Origin: Skeletonema tropicum
Lineage: Eukaryota; Bacillariophyta; Thalassiosirophyceae; Thalassiosirales; Thalassiosiraceae
DNA: 64,000 bases
Reading direction: 5' to 3'
Assembly (NCBI GenBank): GCA_037178625.1
Contig: CM074131.1
Span: 3,286,001 to 3,350,000, forward strand
Both the position numbers and the translations under genes were made by a program. Under the pieces are notes generated by a model that saw only the letters and a program-made list of their open reading frames with translations, made no database searches and was not told where the DNA came from. Below are positions 43,148 to 56,238 of this stretch, piece after piece. The stretch's first letter is position 1; each line of letters begins with the position of its first letter.

Positions 43148-43435
43148 GTTGGATAGTGTGTGTTGTTGTGAAGGGCTATCACAGGGGCAGCGTGGTAGTT
43201 TGGGTGTCAAGGTGTTTTTTGCTGAAGATTTGACTTCAAGCTTCAAGCAAAGCTGGATTTCATGGGCCGTGGGCCGGAGTCATCAAATGTCTATCTCTAT
43301 CTCTCTAGATAGGACTCCTTCAGAAGTGGGTCAACATCACTGATGGCTAATGATGGCTGATCGGATTTTGCTCAAAAAAACAGAGGACACTTTCCTTGAT
43401 TGCTCCACTATTGTACTACTATCCACCACTTGACC
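43148..43435. promoter_or_regulatory. Shared divergent promoter region (FCP / mitochondrial kinase)
   Basis: Only 288 bp separate the start codons of the FCP gene and the PDK-type kinase gene, so both promoters overlap or abut. Two imperfect ctatctctatctctctaga words occur near 43290. No named light-response element is recognised. Confidence 0.4.
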
Positions 43436-45222
43436 ATGACGCCAACACTGCTACGGCTAGGCTGCCGACCTACTCAAGCCCTTCATCTCAGCGGCTATCT
43501 TCGGAAATCTCCCGTGTCGATTTGCAAATCTGGGACCTCAAAATCTCTAGCGTCTTGCGCACAAATATCACGATGCACCACACGGACATCGACGACGAGA
43601 CCATTGGCAACTCTGCCATCAACATCATTATGGCAATCAAATCAGACTTCAAACTACATCATCACAGATCGCCGCTGGTCATCTACATCTACTAGTAGCT
43701 CCAATGAACCAAAAATCGACTACATGTCCCTCCCTCACTCCTCACCTGAAGTACAAAATCTCATCGAACACCATGCACGCAAATCCCAAACCTCCGCATC
43801 ACTCCAAACACTCATGAAAACCGGTCGAGGTGAATTCTTACACAAACTGTCCAAACACAATCAAGGCGGGGGATTTTCCAGTGTGACTGCCCGTCCAGAG
43901 GATGAATCAGAGGCCACTCCACTGGTTTTGGTACAGGTTGCCTCCTTTCTACGACGAGAGCTACCCATCCGATTGGCTCATCGTATTCATGATCTTAGTC
44001 GGGTATCCTACCTGCAAGATATGAAATCGGTACAACAAGTGAAGGATTTGTACACGACATCCTTTTTGGAGATTTTGTCAGTGGACAAACATCCACCGAC
44101 ACGGGAGGGCTCGGAGGCGTGGGAAGAACAATTTGCAAAAATACTCGAGAACATTTATGAACGACATTCATCTGTATTGGTTCAAATGGCGCGGGGTGCG
44201 TTTGAACTACGAGCGGCGATTCGCAAGGGGGCGTTGTTGGGAGTAGACGATGATGGGTGTGATGAGGGACAAAAGACTTCGAGTGATAAAGAGTTGCAAG
44301 TAGGACGAGATGCGGTGGAATTTGAGTTGATGGAAAGCACTCATGCGTTTTTGGATAGGTTTTATATTTCGAGGATTGGTATTCGAGTTTTGATTGGGCA
44401 GTATTTGAGTTTGAGGCAGCCTCCTGTTGAGAAGTGAGTGTATGACGTGTATTGCTGTGTCATGGTTTTGATTTCATTTCATCTGTATTTTGTTTTAACT
44501 GTGTTGTTCTTATACTGTTTCCTGACTAATATTGATACGCCTCAGTTACGTCGGCATCATTTGCAGTAAAACAAGTCCATATGAGATTGTCAAACGGGCA
44601 ATTGACGATGCTGCCTTCATGTGTACGAGGAAATATGGCGATGCTCCGGAAGTGATCATTACAGGAAGATTAGATATGTGAGTTTGCTTTCTTTTGTTTG
44701 CGTCGTGCTTAAAGTCTTATACTTTTTGGCCAGTCATTTCTCACTTTATCATTCGAAACGCTTTCAATCAGGACGTTTCCATATGTCCCTACCCATCTTC
44801 ACTATATAATGCTTGAATTGTTGAAAAACTCGATGCGTGCTACTGTTGAATATCACGGAGTTGACGCAGATTATCCTCCGATAAAGGTTGTGATTGCAGA
44901 CGGCAGTGATAATGAAGATGTCATCATTAAAGTATCAGATGAAGGCGGTGGAATTCCTAGATCGAACATGAAGAGAATTTGGAGTTATTTATTTACAACT
45001 GCTGATCCAGAAATACAGGAGGGTATGGTAGCCTTTAACGAGAATGTGGACCACAGTATTGATTCACCTCTTGCTGGTCTTGGATATGGCTTGCCTATTA
45101 GCCGAAGCTATGCCCGTTATTTTGGTGGTGATCTGAGTATCATGTCGATGGAAGGCTATGGCACGGATTGCTTCGTGTATTTGACCAGACTTGGTAACAC
45201 AAGAGAACCTCTCCCAATTTGA
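43436..45222 (+). CDS. Mitochondrial PDK/BCKDK-type protein kinase
   Basis: Three exons (43436-44433, 44546-44677, 44772-45222) give about 526 aa. These GHKL-fold kinases phosphorylate the E1-alpha subunit of pyruvate or branched-chain 2-oxoacid dehydrogenase and switch the complex off. The GHKL ATP site is intact: N box ELLKNSMRA (392-400), G1 DEGGGI (433-438), FTTA, and G2 GLGYGLP (479-485), then ARYFGGDL and GYGTD. The regulatory helical domain precedes it, including SFLRRELPIRLAHRIHDL and NYVGIICSKTSP. The first 95 residues are Arg/Ser/Thr-rich, fitting a mitochondrial presequence. The length exceeds the usual 400-440 aa because of this leader and an acidic insert near residue 285. PDK versus BCKDK is not resolved. 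Confidence 0.93.
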
Positions 45223-45452
45223 TTCGAAGAAGTAATCTTTCATTGTGCAGTTGGATGTAAAGTAAAAAGAGATTAACGTCACGTTTGTGCATCAGTTCGT
45301 CATGCCTCGATAGAGAGTTTCACACCTCATTGATCAATGAAATACAAGCAGTAGACATTGATAACTTTTTGCTCTATTGAATCGAATTATATGTGCACAT
45401 GTCATCGTAAACCGAGACAGCTGGTAGTCTCATTATTTGTACAATCTATTCC

Positions 45453-48165
<2,713 letters not shown>

Positions 48166-48393
48166 TTCTATTGATTTGTTAGATTGGAATGGCTGTTGGC
48201 AATAAACCAATAATTATGGTAGATTGTTCGAACAATGCGTTAGAGTTTGCGTCGTCGTCGATATTCGTGGTTCGTGGGAATAGTGGGCCTTTTTCGGGGG
48301 GTCTGTCGTGGTCAAAAAAGATCCTCAGATATCCAAAAATCCAAAACACGCGCTATTCAATAACAGAGAAGTAGTAGTAGATGAATATCAACC
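48166..48393. promoter_or_regulatory. Shared divergent upstream region (DBP2 / SR-like gene)
   Basis: 228 bp between two start codons facing away from each other. Both neighbours are RNA-processing proteins, so coordinated expression from one bidirectional promoter is possible; no specific element is recognised. Confidence 0.4.
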
Positions 48394-49620
48394 ATGGCAA
48401 GCGACAACGAAGACAACCGGCGGCAGCGTCACGAAGACAAAGAACGGGAAAGGAATCGTCAACGTGTGAAAGAACGCAAGCGTCAATGGGAGGTAGCTTC
48501 AGGTTCGGATGATGATGAGGCTGACGACTCACGTCGATCTAGAAGTAGAGATCGTTCGATTAGTCGACATGATCATCGCGGCAGTAGTAGTAAAAAGAGG
48601 AAGCATCGTGGTAGTAAAAGTAGGAAACGGAGGCGACGTAGTAGAAGCTATAGTAGCAGTAGTAGCAGCCGCAGCCGCAGTGAAAGAAGAAGTGATGATG
48701 ACTCCATGATGAGCAGTTCATCTTCTAGCCGCAGTAGCCGGAGTAGATCTAGATCTAGATCACGAAAGGATCGAAAAAAGAAAAAGAAGAAGAAGCACCA
48801 CCATAAGAGACGTTCAAAAGATCGACATCATAAAGATCGAAAGAAGAGGTATCATAAAGATGGTAAAAGAGATCGAAAGAAGGACAAGAAGAAACGAAAG
48901 AAGAGTAGTAGTAGTAGGAATCATCACGATGATGATCGTAGTCGACATGATGACAAACATCATCGTGATGATGACTCGGCAGCAGCATCGTACTCCTCCT
49001 CCTCTCTCTCAGATAATGAACGTGAAATATTACAACAACATGAATCCAAACGTGCCGCAACAACTTCCACAGGAGGAGGGACCGGTGGCAGTACCACAGC
49101 CACATTTGGCAAATATGGCATCATCCACACTTCCGATTTCAACAAGACACAAATCAAGTCATCCTTTGAACAATGGTTAGCCGAAGTCAAGGGTATATCC
49201 TCCTTCAATGGACCGAAGCATGAATTAATGGAATTTTACAAAGAGTACATGGAAGATTACAACACGGCAACATTACCCCATGTGAAGTATTACGATTTTC
49301 CAAAGTGGGAAATGGACGAATATGCCCGGAAGAAGAAGGAGGCACATGACAAGGCTACAGCTGCTGCTGCGGGTGGGGGTGAAGACCATGCAGCATTGGA
49401 CGAATTGCGTCACAAGGAAGAAATGGCCAAGCGTGCCAAGCAGAAAAAGATTGATGAATTGCGACAGGTTACGGCAGGTATGACTGCAGAGAAACGAGCG
49501 GAAATGAAACATCAGGCGCAGTTGAGACATGAGATGGCTGTGGCGTATAAGACGGGAGATGAGGAGACGAGGAAGAGGTTGCAGAGGAGGTTGGAGCCGG
49601 AGGAGTTGGCGAAGAGGTAG
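48394..49620 (+). CDS. Arg/Ser-rich nuclear protein with conserved C-terminal domain (SCI1-like)
   Basis: Single exon, 408 aa. The first 200 residues are an RS/RD/KK-rich region with many SRSRSR and KDRKKKKKK runs, typical of splicing-associated proteins. After a Gly/Thr linker comes a conserved domain: GKYGIIHTSDFNKTQIKSSFEQWLAEVK..., then EDYNTATLPHVKYYDFPKWE. A similar arrangement is known in fungal proteins of unknown function and, more distantly, in plant style cell-cycle inhibitor 1 (SCI1). The tail is a long charged helix (EEMAKRAKQKKIDELR... to LEPEELAKR). Function is inferred as RNA-processing-related from composition and neighbourhood only. Confidence 0.8.
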   Translation: MASDNEDNRRQRHEDKERERNRQRVKERKRQWEVASGSDDDEADDSRRSRSRDRSISRHDHRGSSSKKRKHRGSKSRKRRRRSRSYSSSSSSRSRSERRSDDDSMMSSSSSSRSSRSRSRSRSRKDRKKKKKKKHHHKRRSKDRHHKDRKKRYHKDGKRDRKKDKKKRKKSSSSRNHHDDDRSRHDDKHHRDDDSAAASYSSSSLSDNEREILQQHESKRAATTSTGGGTGGSTTATFGKYGIIHTSDFNKTQIKSSFEQWLAEVKGISSFNGPKHELMEFYKEYMEDYNTATLPHVKYYDFPKWEMDEYARKKKEAHDKATAAAAGGGEDHAALDELRHKEEMAKRAKQKKIDELRQVTAGMTAEKRAEMKHQAQLRHEMAVAYKTGDEETRKRLQRRLEPEELAKR

Positions 49621-49835
49621 ATGGTTGGAGCAAAAAAGCAAGAGATGGAAGTTTTTACACTTCGAGAAATAGTACATACATACTCATACTGTCTTTTGTA
49701 CTTGCAATTAAGCATGGGTACCTTTTAAGCTTCAAGCCATGCTTCAAGGATGCCAACTCAAGTTTCAGTTGATGCTGGCTTAATTACTTCTTTTCTCTTG
49801 CCTCGACTCTTGCTCTTGCGATACATCTCCAGTTA

Positions 49836-50302
49836 TCAAATTTCTTCATTTATCCTGAGCAGCTTACTTTGGGATATCAAGGGCTCCCAAGACTTCTTTA
49901 TCAATTCCACTGGTACGACCTTCTCATCCTCACCGACATCCAATTCATCAAAGATTGCATCCCTATCCTCCTCAGTCATTTGTTCTTCCGCGCCAATTTG
50001 AATCCTTCAACAATGACAATGCCTGATACTCGTCCTTTGTATCACATTGTCATAATTAGCATTTACCGCATCGAATCGAGCGTTGGTGCACTGACTAAAG
50101 TTTTTGGTGTGATAGTCGTTTAGAATGGTGAGCATCCTTCTGCGGGGGGGCTTAGGTTGGAGATGAAGTCATGGTAGACCTGCTGGTTCGCATTCGTGTC
50201 AAGGAATCTGTGTGTGGGTTTTGCGACTGGAGTGGCCGCTGCAAAGACATTCCGAGCGAGGATGGTACGAGGATATGAAGCAGAGGCAACAGAGTTGAGC
50301 AT
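49836..50302 (-). pseudogene. Broken mitochondrial EF-hand protein
   Basis: From an ATG at 50302 the frame reads a basic, Arg/Ala-rich leader (MLNSVASASYPRTILARNVF) and then HRFLDTNANQQVYHDFISNL before a stop. A neighbouring frame continues with NDYHTKNFSQCTNARFDAVNANYDNVI, an EF-hand-like loop (D.N.D.VI). After an in-frame TGA the same frame continues IGAEEQMTEEDRDAIFDELDVGEDEKV, a second EF-hand-like loop, and ends at 49836. At least one frameshift near 50130 and one stop near 50005 break it. The segments together look like a mitochondrial two-EF-hand protein. Introns do not explain the breaks because coding-like sequence spans them. Confidence 0.6.
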
Positions 50303-50410
50303 CTGTGTTAGATAAGCAGTTGTCTGGGCTAACTACAATACCTTAAGTACGTTTGTTGTGGTTCGTTCTTCGAGAGACCCGTATCTTCTCCAATTTTGGA
50401 GGTGGCACGC

Positions 50411-50627
50411 TACGAAGCTGAACGCAACAAGCTATTGAAGGAGGGAACACATGACACAACTCGAACTCGCCATTTGGAAGGCCAAGCTTGACGAGAAAGA
50501 GGATGAGCCTTGCTCTTGCAATCCAAGACAGCAGTTTGACGTTGAGAGCATGAGGAGGAAAAAACGCATCACGTCCGGTGCAAGTAGTTTGATCAAGAAT
50601 GTTCTTCCTTTCCTTGAAATGCGATGA
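50411..50627 (+). pseudogene. C-terminal remnant of a BspA-type LRR protein
   Basis: Two overlapping frames read YEAERNKLLKEG and then, after a one-base shift, MTQLELAIWKAKLDEKED, ending SGASSLIKNVLPFLEMR and a stop. The pattern LELA(L/I)WKAKL...SGA..(I/L)(I/K)NVLPFL is what I recall as the conserved tail of the large BspA-like leucine-rich-repeat family of centric diatoms. No LRR repeats precede it here, so this is an orphan tail. Recognition rests on memory of that family, hence moderate confidence. Confidence 0.5.
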
Positions 50628-50888
50628 AATGGAATGACAGCAGTATTGGTCACGTATCACGCTGTGGTGGCACTATTTATCCGTGAATGTGGTGTTTATG
50701 TATCACCTACGCCCTAGCGTCGCCTATCTTAGTCAATAAAAACATTGAATAGATTAAATCGCTCCTATCAATGTATGATAACAAGATAATTGACTATTTT
50801 GGCTCATATTTCATCTTTCCAGCTCTCCAAGAGCAAGAGCGGAGACGGATATATATATGCTCATGATGTATCTGAGAAACGTCAAAAC

Positions 50889-51127
50889 CTAACTTTGACT
50901 ATACAATAGCTTCTTCCGTGCTGCCTCTTGCCGTAAGAGCTTCTTTTGCAAGGCTTTCTCGCCTTCCTTGCCCCTTCCCTTCCTAACATGACTGATACGA
51001 CCGCTTGACTTTTTTCGTTGTGCAGCTTCTTTGATCATATTATTTCCTTGTGAATCAATTCGATTCGAATCTCTTTTTTAGGAGTAGTAAAAACGACAGT
51101 TTTCTTGCCATCCGGTAATGTTATCAT
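50889..51127 (-). pseudogene. Frameshifted basic protein fragment, unidentified
   Basis: From an ATG at 51127 the frame reads MITLPDGKKTVVFTTPKKEI and soon stops. In the next frame it continues DSQGNNMIKEAAQRKKSSGR and runs on as a basic helical tail to a TAG at 50889. A direct duplication attcgattcg at about 51058-51067 (5 bp twice) lies exactly at the frame switch, and removing one unit would reconnect the two halves. I do not recognise the family. Confidence 0.45.
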
Positions 51128-51960
51128 GCCATGTCATACCCACGGTCACTGTTATTGTAGATTCTTGGTTGGCCGTTGGCCCTTCGCATCTTCAGAACAG
51201 ACTCAACAGATTTGCTATTTGCTACGTTCGGCCTTGAGATCACTTCTTTATGATACGTGTGGGGTACGTCTCTCCCAAGACCACACCTGCAGCATGTAAA
51301 TAGCACTTGTGCTGGAGCTTCCCAAGGCTTGTGTAGTACGGCTTTCGGTACATAGCTTGGATAGCTCAGGACACCATTTTTTCTTCGTTATTCGCCGCTG
51401 GCATCCTGAGAAGTGGCAACAGGTGACATGATAAAACTCCATTGATCTATGCCCGATCGACCCGCATTCTGCCACATCATTGAGTTGTAGCCGAGTCGTC
51501 ATCGACTCCAGAGTGTAATGAAACCACTTTGTTCCTCTCATCCAATTCACTCTCAGATACTCAACAAACAAAGAGGCGACGAACATCCCGGCAGATTGTG
51601 TCATCCAGCCGGTGCGCCGCAGGTCTATTTGACAACAAGAAGAGAAAGAGAACGATTGGAGATTAAAGAAGTGCAATAGTGGATGCACAACGACCTAATG
51701 ACACACCATACTGCGTGTCTCCGTTACTATTATATGCATGACCAACTTAAGACTTGTGTTAAAATTCGACAGCGCGCTATCCTATCACCTGTTGCGTACC
51801 ACCTCAATAGGTGGCCAAACATGCGCATCTCTGTCTCTGTAGGACGATCACAAGGAACTACCAATGTTGGTTCATGGCTTCCGCAGAGAGCGGCCACGGT
51901 CGAGCACGGTCGGCAGTCGGCCCCATGGTGGCGTGTGATTGTGATCTTTCAAGGAAGTTT
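51128..51960. other. Intergenic; one doubtful minus-strand frame
   Basis: A 146-codon frame on the minus strand (51248-51688) lacks an ATG at its start and shows no known motif. Given the surrounding pseudogenes it may be another fragment, but I cannot support that. Confidence 0.35.
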
Positions 51961-52097
51961 CGGTCATGTTGCGGTCATGTTACGGTCATGTTACGGTCAT
52001 GTTACGGTCATGTTGCACTTATATCAAGTTTCGGTCATGTTGCGGTCATGTTGCGGTCATGTTACAGTCATGTTACGGTCATGTTACGGTCTTAATG
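51961..52097 (+). repeat. 11-bp tandem repeat array, (CGGTCATGTTR)n
   Basis: Five units of cggtcatgtt(a/g) at 51961-52015, a 16-bp spacer, then five units and a decaying sixth at 52032-52097. Each half is preceded by aagttt, so the block itself looks duplicated. The unit length is not a multiple of three, so the long frames that run through it are an artefact of the repeat. Confidence 0.92.
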
Positions 52098-53126
52098 ATT
52101 CCAATTTCCACTTCGTCCCACGCCACGATGCAGATTTCGGTGTTGATTGAGGCTCCACACCTCGGAACCCTGATGCTGATGCCGATGCCGATGCCGATGA
52201 CGATATTATGATACTTTAGTTATGCCCGAGGGTCAGGATGACAAAGAAAATAATATTTAAGTTTACCGTCGTCGTTGCCATATTGTGAATTTATGACGTA
52301 GAGCGTGGCCTTAATGGTACATACATGAATCACGACGAGCTTCGCGCTCCAGTGCGGTTTGGTCGGTTGGAGGGTGGCGAGGGAAGTCTTGAGACGGCCT
52401 GGGCATGGCTTATCTATTTGAGACAAAAACTCCATCGATAAACAAAGAGAATAAGTCCATTGAAAGAAGATATCATATTATTATGGGATGCCCTCAGTTT
52501 CCTCTCTAATCCGTCTCAGCAGCAGTTCAAGATTATCTTAAGTGATTCTGATTCTCTTATGTCGTAAAAGCGACTGGGGACGGAGAATGAAGGCAATTCT
52601 GTAATATTTTGATGACAACACGAGGATATCAAAGGTTTGCGCAGACCAACCATGCGGTGGTTTACTGTCACCACACAAACACGAGTGACTGTTATTTTGT
52701 TAGGTCGAGTAGAGTAGAGAGTGATGTTCACACAACAACCCAACAACCACAAGCAACAACGTTTGTATGCAGAACGTCGATAATGCAAGATTATGGATAA
52801 GAGTGGCGTTATTACGAGTTTGACAGAGACGAAAAAGCTGCGTCTTCATGACATGTTTCATCCATCAAAAGAATGTGTTTGGTTTGAGAGTGCAATTGGC
52901 AGCGACGATGGAGCGGAGTTTATCACCCTCCTCGGTAGCAACGTAAGAATGAATATTGTAGGAGTAATGAAAATCTTCTCTCTGTTCGCTTTGTCAATAA
53001 AATGATACTGTCCTAATTCGTACGTGTCTACCCACGTAGCAAAAAGATCCTCCTCCAAAGCGACGTACAGCAGAGGAGATAAGACGGTATTGACAAAAGG
53101 AAGTTGTCTAGTATCAGGGATTAGTG
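52098..53126. other. Intergenic; short simple repeat and doubtful frames
   Basis: A gatgcc hexamer is repeated about five times at 52169-52203. A 70-codon frame from a true ATG at 52793 (MDKSGVITSLTETKKLRLHD) has no recognised features; it lies upstream of the LRR pseudogene and could be an unrelated fragment. Confidence 0.4.
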
Positions 53127-53483
53127 ATGATGGCGGTGGCAGCAGATGAGGATGAGATTTTTGTCTACATGGGTGTCGATCAACGATTGCTCGATGGTGT
53201 GAGACGTGCAAGAATTCATAAGTCTGTCACAAAATAGTTCCGAAAAGGGCATTCATCTAATCTACGTGTTCATCTAATCTACGTGGAATTTCACGATGAT
53301 ATCGGAATAATCGAGGATGAGGCTTTCCTAGGCAACCGTTCATTGATGAGTGTTGGATTGCTGGGCGTCAAGATCGTCAAAGCGTATGCATTCCAAAATT
53401 ATTACCAACTGACGGATGTAGAAATTTATGACAAGCTGGAAATAATCGTTTTAAGTTGGCATTCCAACGCTGCCACTAATTGA
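53127..53483 (+). pseudogene. N-terminal remnant of a BspA-type LRR protein with in-frame stop
   Basis: The frame from ATG 53127 reads EDEIFVYMGVDQRLLDGVRRARIHKSVTK, then a TAG at 53235, then in the same frame VEFHDDIGIIEDEAFLGNRSL, GVKIVKAYAF and LTDVEIYDKLEII before a TGA at 53481. The repeat I..(E/A)AF......L..V is the LRR_5/BspA pattern, and the opening FVYMG.DQ and RARIHKSV are features I recall for this diatom family. The nonsense codon and abrupt end indicate a pseudogene. The orphan tail at 50411-50627 may come from a related copy. Confidence 0.65.
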
Positions 53484-53687
53484 AAAATATCAGGATGTTA
53501 TCTGTGAACAGCATATAATAAAAGTGGGCTTTCGTGGTACCTCAGTAAGGGTTATGTTCGTTCTTCGGACCCGTATCTTCTCCATTTTTGTGTGGCTGAC
53601 ATTCTTGATACTAATTCCGAAGTAGAAGTCTACGCGCTGAGACGACATAGATAGACCTGCTCTCTCCTCCTTTTCCACCTCTACGAG

Positions 53688-54971
53688 ATGCATTGCAATA
53701 ATCAATACTTGTCTATCAAGATGGCATCGAAACTCAAACCACTCGTCCTCTACGCCACAGATTTCTACAAGCTGTCCTCCTTGCTGGTAAAGCGCGTGCT
53801 CCTATCTAAACCAGTCGGAAATTTGGCAGCCTACAAAGAAAAGACGAAACAGTTACTCTTGGATCAATCTCGACCGTCGGCGTCTCCCAATGTTGCAGCT
53901 GTCAAATTATTGCATTTGGATAGAGAATTTGGCTTGTTACAATATTATGGTGTTCAAGAATATGCACGTAGATGGATGAAGTCGAGATCATCAACATCGT
54001 CATCTACTGCGCAATCCATCACACAAATAACTGAGCAAGTAGGTGGCACTACCAACAAATCAAATGACAATACTAATGTGGCAAGAGTTGCATTCATGAT
54101 TACTTCTGAGCAGCGTCGAAAATTATCTGCGGACTTGGGTTACACGCAACAAGATATTCGATCCTTCAAACCAATAGAGGCACTGTTGTTGACTGAAAAT
54201 AATGTAACGAAAACATCATCTGATGGTGAAGCGCAATACAATTTTCGTGATAGATTAAAGGAATTAATTGATGAGAATGAAAAGTTGATGGCACAACAGG
54301 CGTTATCATCATCTACTAGTGCTGTCACTGAAAATGAAAAGGAAGCGGTAATAGAGAAGCCAAAATCAGTTTCACCTGAAGATGCAGAGCATGCCCATGT
54401 CAAAGCAGATGTGGCAATGGCATTGTTGTCAGCAGAGAAGGGAGATGATCTTAAAGTGGAAGGTTTATCAACTGCAAAAGAAGTACAAACTCTCGAGGAC
54501 GTTTCTTATGATGAAAAAAAAGTGACATCTGCAATCGCCCTCATTGATGAAGATGATGCACATAGACAAGGAAGTGATGACACATCCACCAAAACAGATA
54601 AATCAAACATTGAGTCTGCACCATCAACATCATCTGCACCATCCCTATCCGTACAAATTACACCCAATGATTCGACAGAACTTCATATGAAGCCAGATAT
54701 TGCAGCAGCATTCATTAGTTCACATCTACAAAAAGAAGAGTCGACTACTGAGGTGAGTGATGTCAATGATAACGACGAAGAAGAAGACGGCCCAGGCTGG
54801 TACGAAGTAATAATGGGTAGCGTGGATGCAGAAGAGAAGGAAAAGCAAGAAGGTGAGGTTGTTGCTCTGTTTGCAACAAAGAAAGAGGCTCTGGAATGTG
54901 TCAATATAAAGAAAAAGCTTGCATCGGGGAAAGATAAAAGGTTTTCAGTACGACGACGATGGAATGTTTGA
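53688..54971 (+). CDS. Hypothetical acidic protein with two internal repeats
   Basis: Single exon, 427 aa from the first ATG; the ATG at 53721 (MASKLKPLVLYATDFY) is an equally good start. The first 100 residues are basic and helical, with LLHLDREFGLLQYYGVQEYARRW. The middle is acidic and Ser/Thr-rich and carries a motif twice: HVKADVAMALLSAE and HMKPDIAAAFISSHL. The C-terminal part (GWYEVIMGSVDAEEKEKQ... ending RFSVRRRWNV) looks like a small folded unit with a basic end. No family is recognised. A true coding status is supported by length, absence of stops and strand-specific composition. Confidence 0.65.
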   Translation: MHCNNQYLSIKMASKLKPLVLYATDFYKLSSLLVKRVLLSKPVGNLAAYKEKTKQLLLDQSRPSASPNVAAVKLLHLDREFGLLQYYGVQEYARRWMKSRSSTSSSTAQSITQITEQVGGTTNKSNDNTNVARVAFMITSEQRRKLSADLGYTQQDIRSFKPIEALLLTENNVTKTSSDGEAQYNFRDRLKELIDENEKLMAQQALSSSTSAVTENEKEAVIEKPKSVSPEDAEHAHVKADVAMALLSAEKGDDLKVEGLSTAKEVQTLEDVSYDEKKVTSAIALIDEDDAHRQGSDDTSTKTDKSNIESAPSTSSAPSLSVQITPNDSTELHMKPDIAAAFISSHLQKEESTTEVSDVNDNDEEEDGPGWYEVIMGSVDAEEKEKQEGEVVALFATKKEALECVNIKKKLASGKDKRFSVRRRWNV

Positions 54972-56238
54972 TAAAAGAAGTATTTTAATGATCTTGATTA
55001 TAGTCTTTAGCTGCCGATACAATTCTCTCAAGCTAATAAGTTTCGTTTGCATCTACATAATGCATTTGTAGAAGTTCAAAGATGCTATCGAAAACACAAG
55101 CGATAGATAAAAAATAGAGGCACGTTAGAAATTTATCGACATTGAAAGCACCATCCAATCACAAAAGAGTAGAATGGACGAGTCTTGTATACCGAAATTA
55201 ATATTGGGACCGAAAAAAATTGAACCGTAGCATGGCATCCAGAATTGGACACTAACGGAACAGAGTGTGGATCCCAAGTACAATTCATTTGAGGCAGATA
55301 ATTACGTACCTTGTCGTCTCTTTATTGATCGCTGCTTCCTCACACCATACCTTACCTTCTTCTAGCCTGTAAGTATGGGAGAAAGAGAAACATTCCTATT
55401 CGTTAGTCATGATTCTTCCACACAACAAGAAATTGTGGATCCACCCACTATGACACACAGCTATCAATAACATGTCCATCGAAATGAACAATACGAAAAC
55501 GGTATCAACTCTCAGGGTTTACCCATCACAGACAAGACGCTCAAATGCAACAAGTACTTGAAAACCAAGAATTGTAAAATTGCCATAAAATGGCAACCAT
55601 GAGGCTTGTATTACTATTCCACGAATGTAACGGGTTGTTCGCCATTGTATGTAGAAGACGATAATCCTGACATATTCATGGGTTTGACAGTGGATTGTGC
55701 TGTTGTTGTTGTTTCACTTACCTTTTAGCGTTGGCGTTGCATTGATGAAGCGGTTGGCTGATATCTTTCTATCTCTGCATCCAACCATCACCTAGGAATG
55801 GACCTACGTAACAATCACAAAACATAGACATAGATTAGACATGGTTAGATCCACACTCAATGCGTATTAGTAAATCATACAATAATGCACGAGTCTCTGT
55901 GACTCTATCCTCCACGAGTACAGAAGGACAAAGTGTCTGAGTACGTTTCTGATAATTAATCTGGCGGAATCCACTTTGAGTTATGAAAACAACCACATTT
56001 CTGTGGCGATGTATTTTTTCAAAGGTGCAAAAATATCCAACGAAGTTTGTTTCTATCTCAAGATATTTGAGCTGGGACCGCGGGGGCAAGTAGTGTTCAA
56101 TACATATCAAGTATATCGCCGTCGACATCAGATATGCATACATCAGTCGAGCTGATTTCACAGCCATCAGATATGCATACATCAGTCAGCCAATTTCACT
56201 CATTTCTTACCTTAGACACATCAATCAAAACGCTCACA
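54972..56238. other. Intergenic with a 23-bp direct repeat
   Basis: The word catcagatatgcatacatca (plus gtc) occurs at 56126-56148 and again at 56165-56187. No coding frame is supported in the 1.26 kb. Confidence 0.55.

Noticed and set aside
51683..52211. Long plus-strand frames of 81-155 codons through the CGGTCATGTT array
   Set aside because: The 11-bp repeat lacks stops in several frames, so these frames are an artefact of the repeat rather than genes.
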